64,000 bases of DNA from Paulinella micropora (taxonomy: Eukaryota; Cercozoa; Imbricatea; Euglyphida). Numbering within the stretch: the stretch's first letter is position 1; every line of letters begins with the position of its first letter. Location: positions 280,989 to 344,988 of the forward strand of contig BJOX01000247.1 in assembly GCA_009731375.1 (NCBI GenBank), written 5' to 3'. This document shows, piece after piece, positions 54,309 through 64,000 of this stretch. Below the pieces are notes generated by a model that was given only the letters and a program-made list of their open reading frames with translations, was not told the origin of the DNA and did not search any database. Position numbers and translations under genes: made by a program.

Positions 54309-54420
54309 CGATCATGCGGCAATACTAAGAGCAAAAATGTGCTCCGGATCTTCGAATCTCAAATATTGATAACTTGGGGTGGCTGATTTTGCCTGGTATT
54401 GAGGGCGGCGGTGGTGGTGC
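52614..54420. other. AT-rich unique DNA, a purine tract and a 477-base gap
   Basis: 52614-53520 has no convincing gene on either strand. 53521-53774 is purine-rich. The gap covers 53775-54251 and is followed by poly-A. On the minus strand 54320-54420 encodes APPPPPSIPGKISHPKLSIF and ends at a stop, so it may be the last exon of the proline-rich gene upstream. Confidence 0.45.
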
Positions 54421-54448
54421 AAAGATAGAAAGAAAGAAAGAAAGAAAG

Positions 54449-54479
<31 letters not shown>

Positions 54480-54494
54480 CCCAGCTAGCTAGAT

Positions 54495-54545
<51 letters not shown>

Positions 54546-54559
54546 AAGAAAGAAAGAAA

Positions 54560-54785
54560 GAAAGATTGATACTCCACCTTTGGGTAGCTGGGAGGCCCAG
54601 GTATTGAGGGGGGTGGTGGCGCAGATGCACCAGTGGCACCTAGGCCAGGTATTGAGGGCGGTGGTGGCGCAGCTGCATCAGTGGTACCTAGGCGTATTGA
54701 GGGCGGTGGTGGCGCAGCTGCATCAGTCACACCTAGGCCAGGTATTGAGGGCGGTGGTGGCGCAGCTGCATCAGTGGCACCTAGG
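54560..54785 (-). CDS. Proline-rich exon with tandem PPPPSIPG repeats
   Basis: On the minus strand, after a CTACCTAG acceptor made from the adjoining GGTA array, about four units of 45-48 bp encode variants of G.TDAAAPPPPSIPGL. The last continues as GPPSYPKVEYQ. Such runs resemble profilin- or SH3/WW-binding proline tracts, as in formin FH1 regions, but no FH2 or other domain is seen. A further unit lies at 54400-54420. Repeat number is likely polymorphic. Confidence 0.55.
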
Positions 54786-55311
<526 letters not shown>

Positions 55312-55725
55312 TCCTCTAAGGCATACTGATGCAGCTGATGGCACGATCCGTTTCCGGACATGAGCCTCCATGCCCTTGTTCGAGGTGCTCCATCCCCACC
55401 TAGTCAGTCTCTCGACTGATTATAGGGGCCACCGATGGAGCTCCTGAGGGCAAGACTACACTAAGCCGAGGTTATTCCGCAGTCCCAACAACCTCTTGCA
55501 AAACGTTGCCGCATGTGCAAGTGCGTACACCAAGCATGGTTGCTAGAACTACCTCAAAACCCCACCCATAACAATTTGGTATCCGCTGGGTCCACGGGCT
55601 ATCAACCGGCATAGCGGAGTTTAAGATCTTCGACAGGCGCCCAACGACCCTCCTCCCCAGCATCATCCACCAAATGGTTTTGAGTTAGCATCACAGTTTA
55701 ACGCCGTAAGGCCATTGGGCTGACT
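55312..55725. mobile_element. Possible transposable-element insert in a TAATAC/TAA array
   Basis: About 410 bp of GC-richer unique DNA is flanked on both sides by the same array, CTAATA units next to (TAA)n. This looks like an insertion into an array, or an element whose tails are that array. No protein is recognised. Confidence 0.4.
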
Positions 55726-55742
55726 AATACTAATACTAATAC

Positions 55743-55831
<89 letters not shown>

Positions 55832-55969
55832 TCATTAAGTAGACAGGTAGATGCGTCAGCCGAAGTATGTATGTATGTATGTATGTATGTATGTATGTCT
55901 GAATGTATGTATGTATGTAGCAGGATTTAGCAAAGCGTCACTGGCAGGTTGGAACTAAAGGAGATAGAC

Positions 55970-56022
<53 letters not shown>

Positions 56023-56328
56023 CAGACAGATAGATAGATAGATAGATAGGTAGATAGATAGGTAGATAGATAGGTAGATAGATAGGTAGATAGATAGATA
56101 GGTAGGTAGGGAGGTAGGGATAGATAGATAGATAGATAGATAGATAGACAGATAGACAGACAGATAGATAGATAGATAGATAGAGGTCGATAGATAGGTA
56201 GATAGATATAGACAGGTAGATAGATAGGTAGGTAGGTAGGTAGGTAGGTAGGTAGATAGATAGATAGATAGATAGATAGATGGATAGATGGATGGATGGA
56301 TGAATTGATAGATAGAAAGAGAAAAAAA

Positions 56329-56359
<31 letters not shown>

Positions 56360-56402
56360 GGTAGATAGGTAGATAGATAGATAGATAGATGGACGCATGA
56401 AT

Positions 56403-56487
<85 letters not shown>

Positions 56488-56488
56488 C

Positions 56489-56632
56489 CTTTGGAGTCGG
56501 GGGTGAGACAGATATTGCCATAGTTGAAGCTGAGTTGAGAGATAGTTGAGAGGAGGGAGATAAAGAGGAGACGGAGGAAGGTGATTGAGGGGGAACGATG
56601 TCCGCATTGCGAGGGGAGGAGACGAGGTCCGG
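56489..56632 (-). CDS. Ser/Pro-rich exon, minus strand
   Basis: A TGCTAG acceptor and an AAAG/GTTATAT donor bound 144 nt. One frame reads [20 protein letters not shown] then PPTPK. No family is recognised. The acceptor plus the first 28 exon bases are copied upstream at about 56668-56701. Confidence 0.45.
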
Positions 56633-56642
56633 CTAGCAGGCA

Positions 56643-56820
56643 TATATAGGCAGGTAGGTAGGTAGGTAAGCGAGGGGAGGAGACGAGGTCCGGCTAGGCA
56701 GGTAGGTAGGTAAGTAGGTAGGTTGATGGATAGATTGATGGATAGGTTGATAGATAGATAGATAGATAGATAGATAGAAAGATAGATAAATAGATAGATA
56801 GATGATAGATAGATAGAAGG

Positions 56821-56860
<40 letters not shown>
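56643..56860. repeat. GGTA/GATA array with an acceptor-side exon copy
   Basis: GCGAGGGGAGGAGACGAGGT then CCGGCTAG at 56671-56698 repeats the start of the exon at 56489-56632 and its acceptor. Confidence 0.8.
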
Positions 56861-56871
<11 letters not shown>

Positions 56872-56932
56872 GTTGGTAGGTAGGTAGGTTGGTAGGTAGG
56901 TAGGTAGGTAGGTAGGTAGATAGGTAGATAGG

Positions 56933-56979
<47 letters not shown>

Positions 56980-57020
56980 CTGTGGCGAGGCGATGTGATG
57001 GGCGCCAGAGGAAAAGATAG

Positions 57021-57052
<32 letters not shown>

Positions 57053-57156
57053 GGATGGATGGATGGATGGATGGATGGACAGATAGATAAATAGATGGAT
57101 AGATAGATAGATAGATAGATGGATGGATGGATGGATGGATGGATAGATAGACAGAC

Positions 57157-57200
<44 letters not shown>

Positions 57201-57323
57201 GGATGGATAGATAGATGGATAGATGGATAGATGGATAGATAGGTAGGTAGATAGATAGATAGATAGATAGATAGGTTGGTAGGTAGGTAGGTTGGTAGGT
57301 AGGTAGGTAGGTAGATAGGTAGG

Positions 57324-57366
<43 letters not shown>

Positions 57367-57407
57367 CTGTGGCGAGGCGATGTGATGGGCGCCAGGGGAA
57401 AATATAG

Positions 57408-57447
<40 letters not shown>

Positions 57448-57547
57448 GGATGGATGGATGGATGGATAGATAGATAAATAGATGGATAGATAGATAGATA
57501 GATAGATAGATGGATGGATGGATGGATGGATAGATAGACAGACAGAC

Positions 57548-57595
<48 letters not shown>

Positions 57596-57620
57596 GGATA
57601 GATGGATAGATGGATAGATA
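56861..57620. repeat. Higher-order tandem repeat of about 380 bp
   Basis: The same succession of GGTT/GGTA, GATA, a unique AGCTGTGGCGAGGCGATGTG island (56979 and 57364), GATA, GGAT and GACA blocks occurs twice. A tetranucleotide array has thus been duplicated as a long unit. Confidence 0.85.
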
Positions 57621-57672
57621 GGTAGATAGATAGATAGATAGATAGATAGATGGATGGATGGATGGATGGATG

Positions 57673-57711
<39 letters not shown>

Positions 57712-57712
57712 G

Positions 57713-57743
<31 letters not shown>

Positions 57744-57772
57744 GGATGGATGGATGGATGGATAAATGGATG

Positions 57773-57804
<32 letters not shown>

Positions 57805-57968
57805 TATAGATAGATGGATGGATGGATAGATGGATAGATAGATAGATAGATAGATAGATGGATAGATAGGTAGATAGATAGATAGATAGATGGATGGATG
57901 GATAAATGGATGGATAGATAGATAGATAGATAGATATATAGATAGATAGAAAGATCGATCGATCGATC

Positions 57969-57999
<31 letters not shown>

Positions 58000-58234
58000 G
58001 GATAGAGTCTGGCCTTAAGGATGCGGTTCGAGTGATTTTGTTAGATAGATAGATAGATAGATAGATCTATATAGATAGATATGTAGATAGTAACAAAGTA
58101 GATAGATAGATAGAAACAAAGTAGATAGATAGATTGCAATTGAGAAAGTAACAAAGTAGATAGGCAGATAGATAGATAGATAGATAGATAGTAACAAAGT
58201 AGATAGATAGATTGTAATTGAGAAAGCAAGAAAG

Positions 58235-58279
<45 letters not shown>

Positions 58280-58320
58280 ACCAAGTAGATAGATAGATTG
58301 TAATTGAGAAAGTAACAAAG

Positions 58321-58365
<45 letters not shown>

Positions 58366-58406
58366 ACCAAGTAGATAGATAGATTGTAATTGAGAAAGTA
58401 ACAAAG

Positions 58407-58452
<46 letters not shown>

Positions 58453-58546
58453 GAGAGAGAGAGACAGACAGAGAGAGAGAGAGAGAGAGAGAGAAAGATA
58501 GATAGACAGATAGATAGAGAGATGGAGAGAAAGAGAGAGAGAGAGG

Positions 58547-58625
<79 letters not shown>

Positions 58626-58647
58626 GGAGAGAGAGAGAGAGAGAGAG

Positions 58648-58678
<31 letters not shown>

Positions 58679-58697
58679 TAGACAGACAGACAGATAG

Positions 58698-58768
<71 letters not shown>

Positions 58769-58790
58769 ATCAGGGCAAAGCGATCGAGTG
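57621..58790. repeat. GATA/GGAT and GA arrays with a repeated 33-bp island
   Basis: GATAGATTGTAATTGAGAAA followed by G(T/C)AA(C/G)AAAGTAG recurs at about 58129, 58206, 58293 and 58381, separated by GATA arrays of varying length. A (GA)n array follows to 58775. Confidence 0.85.
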
Positions 58791-58804
58791 TGTGTTTGTG
58801 TATA

Positions 58805-58859
<55 letters not shown>

Positions 58860-58892
58860 ATGTGTGTGTGTTTGTGTATGTGTGTGTGTTTG

Positions 58893-58927
<35 letters not shown>

Positions 58928-59047
58928 GTATATATATATGTGTTGTGTGTGTGTGTGTGTGTGTGTTTGTGTGTGTGTTTGTGTGTTTGTGTGTGTGTGT
59001 GTTTGTTTGTGTATGTATATATATATAATATAATATATATATAAAGA

Positions 59048-59097
<50 letters not shown>

Positions 59098-59104
59098 TTG
59101 TATA

Positions 59105-59135
<31 letters not shown>

Positions 59136-59154
59136 GTGTGTGTGCGTGTGTGTG

Positions 59155-59196
<42 letters not shown>

Positions 59197-59223
59197 TGTA
59201 TATATATATATATATATATATTT

Positions 59224-59266
<43 letters not shown>

Positions 59267-59277
59267 ATCTATGTATA

Positions 59278-59339
<62 letters not shown>

Positions 59340-59345
59340 AGAGAG
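58791..59345. repeat. (TG)n, (AT)n and (GA)n dinucleotide arrays
   Basis: Alternating TG and AT blocks, then GA. No gene. Confidence 0.95.
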
Positions 59346-59530
59346 TTACTGGTGGAGTATCAAGAGGCGAAGGGATCGTCTTGACAGAAACGCTATACAT
59401 ACATATATACATGAATATATATTCTATCTATCTTATTATCTATGTGCTTATGTAAAGGAAATGAAATATCAAGAGGGCAGAGATCGTCTTGACAGACACG
59501 CTATACATACATATATACATGAAATCTATT
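59346..59530 (+). repeat. Two copies of an island reading RDRLDR.AIHTYIHE
   Basis: Copies at about 59358-59425 and 59467-59525 share ATCAAGAG, GATCGTCTTGACAGA and GCTATACATACATATATAC. They are separated by a short CTAT-rich spacer. The first could be part of an exon; no family is recognised. Confidence 0.75.
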
Positions 59531-60770
<1,240 letters not shown>

Positions 60771-62011
60771 TAAGCTCAAAAGTTGTTGGTCATACATTCA
60801 ACCCTGTCTTTCCCTGAGCTAGCGCTGCAGCCTGTGGCCCAGGTTAGATGCACAGCAAGTACAGCGTGCACAGATGTGTATCCCTCAACCACACCTCCCC
60901 ACTCGCTCTCCTTGGCGAGAATTGTCCAAATTAAGGCCACCTGGGATCCTGCGACTTTAGGATTTTCCTTATAATTACTTCCTTCTTCTACGCCTCGAGC
61001 AAAGCTATCTTGCCGCTGCCGTGCTGGGGCACTGCGGTCGTGAGCTCCCAGTGTTCACGACAGTTGACCGGTCTTTGTCTCATCCCTGTTGCATATTTCT
61101 GCCTCATCTTCACATCCACCTCTCGCCAGATCTTGAGCAGACGGCGCTCCGAGGCGGGCATGGTCGCTGGGCGCTTGGCAGTCAGCTCTACCATTCATGT
61201 ATCGCCCATGCGTGTTCGATCGAATTTAGATCTGCAGACTTGGCAGGAACTTGTCCTGGTTCCGAGGATGGTCCTTCGTCTGACCGACTTTGGACCTTTC
61301 TCAACTTTTCTAAATGCCGGAGAGAGCGAGTGGAGAAGTATGGTTGCGGGATACACATCTGCGGGCGTTGCGCGTGCTGTGCATATAAGCTGCGCTACAG
61401 GCTGCAGCACTTGCTCAGAGAAAGATAGCATCCCGGTCCCGAGGGTGGTCCTTGGTACCGATTTTGGACCCTTACGAACTTTTCTAATTTCTCGCCAGGG
61501 AGAGCAAGTGGGAGAGTGTCGTTGCGGGGCACATATCTGTAGGCGTTATGCGCGCTGTGCATATAAGCGGCGTTATATGTTGCAGCGCTTGCTCAGGGAA
61601 ACATACCTCCTGGTCCCTGAGGGAGGTCCTTTATCGGACCAATTAGATACAAACATACTTTCACCCTATCTTTCCCTGAGCAAGCGCCGCAGCCTGTGAC
61701 GCAGCTGATATGTACGGCAGGCATAACACCCACATATTTGTTTACCTGCATTACAACTCCCCAATCGCTCTTGCCGGAGAAAAAAAAAAAAAAAAAAAGG
61801 TGAAACTCGAACTTAATTTTCCCCCGATTTTTTTGAGACTTTTACAACTGTTCTCAATTCTCGCCAGGGAGAGCGAGTGGGGAAGTGTGGTTGAGGAAAC
61901 CACATATGCACGCTGTACTACTTGCTGTACATCTAACCTGGGCCACAGGCTGCAGAGCTAGCTCAGGGAAAGACAGGGGTGAATGTATGGCCAGAAACTT
62001 TTGAGCCACCC

Positions 62012-62014
<3 letters not shown>
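60771..62014 (-). mobile_element. Tc1/mariner transposon remnant with long inverted ends
   Basis: The left end (GCTCAAAAGTTGTTGGTCAT) and right end (AGGGTGGCTCAAAAGTTTCT when reverse-complemented) are inverted repeats that remain similar for over 100 bp. The right end is next to TA. On the minus strand around 61250-61203 the reading SADLNSIEHAWAI matches the SPDLNPIEHVW signature holding the last catalytic acidic residue of Tc1/mariner transposases. A frame change then leads to a basic C-terminal segment, KRPATMPASERRLLKIW, to about 60988. The N-terminal part is missing. Inside, three more copies of the end sequence lie at about 61310-61425 and 61480-61610 (right-end orientation) and 61664-61780 (left-end orientation). 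The element cannot be autonomous. Confidence 0.75.
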
Positions 62015-62102
<88 letters not shown>

Positions 62103-62155
62103 CCTACCTACCTACCTATCTACCTATCTACCTACCTATCTATCTACCTATCTAC

Positions 62156-62236
<81 letters not shown>

Positions 62237-62237
62237 G

Positions 62238-62269
<32 letters not shown>

Positions 62270-62323
62270 CGCAATCTACCTATCTCGCTCTCTGGCTCTC
62301 TCTCTCTCTCTATGTATATATCG

Positions 62324-62397
<74 letters not shown>

Positions 62398-62434
62398 ATC
62401 TATATCTATCTATCTATATCTATCTATCCATCTA

Positions 62435-62511
<77 letters not shown>

Positions 62512-62512
62512 C
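62015..62512. repeat. CTAT/CTAC array
   Basis: A tetranucleotide array with brief TC and CTATAT variants. Confidence 0.95.
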
Positions 62513-62794
62513 CTTCGGGGGTTTAGGCCTTTACACAATGTCATCATTGTAGCTTGCGCAAGCTTACGGTGCTCAAAACACTTGGACTAACGGCTTCCTT
62601 TTCTTTCTCTTCTTCCTTATCCTCCCACTCTCCATTCCTAGATTGCCTTTTTCTTCAACGTCCTTCCTCCTCTTCTTTTTCCAGAACACAGTCTACCCGT
62701 GATTCCCATCCCGGACACATGCACAGTACACAAATTATTGTTTGATGTGAAACTGCGTTCCTTTGCAAGGACTACATTCCTTTGCGACATCTCA
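62513..62794 (+). mobile_element. Interspersed repeat family A, copy 2
   Basis: It is nearly identical to 17713-17997 over its full length. It ends TTTGCGACATCTCATCTATC, passing directly into a CTAT array. The 5' side also abuts an array. Confidence 0.8.
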
Positions 62795-62812
62795 TCTATC
62801 TATATATCTATA

Positions 62813-62893
<81 letters not shown>

Positions 62894-62967
62894 CCTATCT
62901 ATCTATCTATCTATCTATCTGTGTGTCTGTGTGTCTGCCTATCTTTCTATCTATCCATCCATCCATG

Positions 62968-63059
<92 letters not shown>

Positions 63060-63092
63060 ATTCATTCACATACGTGTATGCATGAATATCTT

Positions 63093-63141
<49 letters not shown>

Positions 63142-63142
63142 A

Positions 63143-63190
<48 letters not shown>

Positions 63191-63257
63191 AATCTATCAA
63201 TCTATCAACCAACCAACCAACCAACCAACCAACCCACCAACCAACCAACCAACCAAC

Positions 63258-63302
<45 letters not shown>

Positions 63303-63352
63303 CATCAATCAATCTCAATCTATCTATCTATATACATCTATGCATGAATATC

Positions 63353-63434
<82 letters not shown>

Positions 63435-63435
63435 C

Positions 63436-63508
<73 letters not shown>

Positions 63509-63511
63509 AAG

Positions 63512-63565
<54 letters not shown>

Positions 63566-63578
63566 GTCAGTCAGTCAG

Positions 63579-63609
<31 letters not shown>

Positions 63610-63614
63610 GTCAG

Positions 63615-63656
<42 letters not shown>

Positions 63657-63696
63657 TCTCTATCTATATATCTATTGTCTATCTATCTATCTATTG

Positions 63697-63743
<47 letters not shown>
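62795..63743. repeat. CTAT arrays with (AACC)n and (AATC)n blocks
   Basis: CTAT changes into CAAC, CAAT and CAGT blocks at 63205-63310 and 63508-63655. A 28-bp island with TGCATGAATATCT occurs at about 63070-63092 and again at 63338-63350. Confidence 0.95.
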
Positions 63744-63744
<1 letters not shown>

Positions 63745-64000
63745 AGGTCCCTGCGGGGGTTTAGGCCTCATACAATGTCATCATTGTAGCTTGCGCAAGC
63801 TTACGGTGCTCAAAACACTTGGACTAACGGCTTGAACGGCTTCCTTTTCTTTCTCTTCTTCCTTGTCCTCCTCAAGACCCCACTCTCCATTTTGCCTTTT
63901 TCTTCAAACCCCTTGGAGAAGATTTTGCTCATGTCCACCCTTACGAAGATCCTTCGAGCCTCCTCGAAAAGAAGAGTCCAAAAGTGCACGTCCATCCGGA
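63744..64000 (+). mobile_element. Interspersed repeat family A, copy 3 (partial)
   Basis: It begins GGTCCCTGCGGGGGTTTAGG as in copy 1. A duplicated ACGGCTTGA appears after 63826, and the sequence diverges after about 63920. It continues to the window edge, so the 3' end is not seen. Confidence 0.7.

Overview
The window is nuclear DNA of a eukaryote. It has canonical GT-AG introns with long pyrimidine tracts, codons split across introns, an LTR retrotransposon and DNA-transposon remnants, and it shows no operon structure. I cannot name the organism; a protist or alga is my guess from the DUF1275 gene and the very unusual composition. More than half of the bases are simple repeats: (CTAT/GATA)n, (CATA)n, (TTC)n, (CTA)n, (CAA)n, (TC)n, (AT)n and (TTATG)n. 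The long Tyr-Leu-Ser-Ile, Ser-Leu or Glu-Arg frames in all six phases are translations of these arrays, not genes. Many gaps lie against poly-C, poly-A or TC runs.

Layout. 1-2.6 kb: a broken reverse-strand reading frame of unknown family that runs off the left edge. 2.6-4.8 kb: single-copy non-coding DNA with one 125-bp tandem duplication. 4.8-17.5 kb: arrays with short coding islands, mostly on the minus strand. One island has a RanBP2-like zinc-finger motif and another resembles a WW domain; plus-strand islands lie at 11.9 and 17.1 kb. 17.7-21 kb: an interspersed repeat (family A), a 112-bp tandem repeat carrying a MITE, and trinucleotide arrays. 21.5-37.5 kb: one multi-exon plus-strand gene whose exons join in phase into a DUF1275 (YoaK-like) membrane protein. 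38-41.5 kb: arrays and family B repeats. 41.7-52.6 kb: a Ty3/gypsy-type LTR element with near-identical LTRs, a gag frame and a 1915-codon pol. 54-59.5 kb: arrays with minus-strand coding islands (proline-rich PPPPSIPG repeats and a Ser/Pro-rich exon). 60.8-62.0 kb: a Tc1/mariner remnant. 62.5-64 kb: two more copies of family A.

The most striking pattern concerns the exons. Around most recognisable exons there are truncated copies of the exon edge plus its splice site, embedded in microsatellite. Copies of the acceptor-side part lie upstream and copies of the donor-side part lie downstream, on both strands. The introns therefore seem to have grown by repeated duplication across exon-intron junctions that end in microsatellite. 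The retrotransposon is the second point of interest: its upstream frame meets the main gag frame at a perfectly phased U UUU UUA heptamer, and gag and pol lie in the same frame separated by a single UGA CGG.
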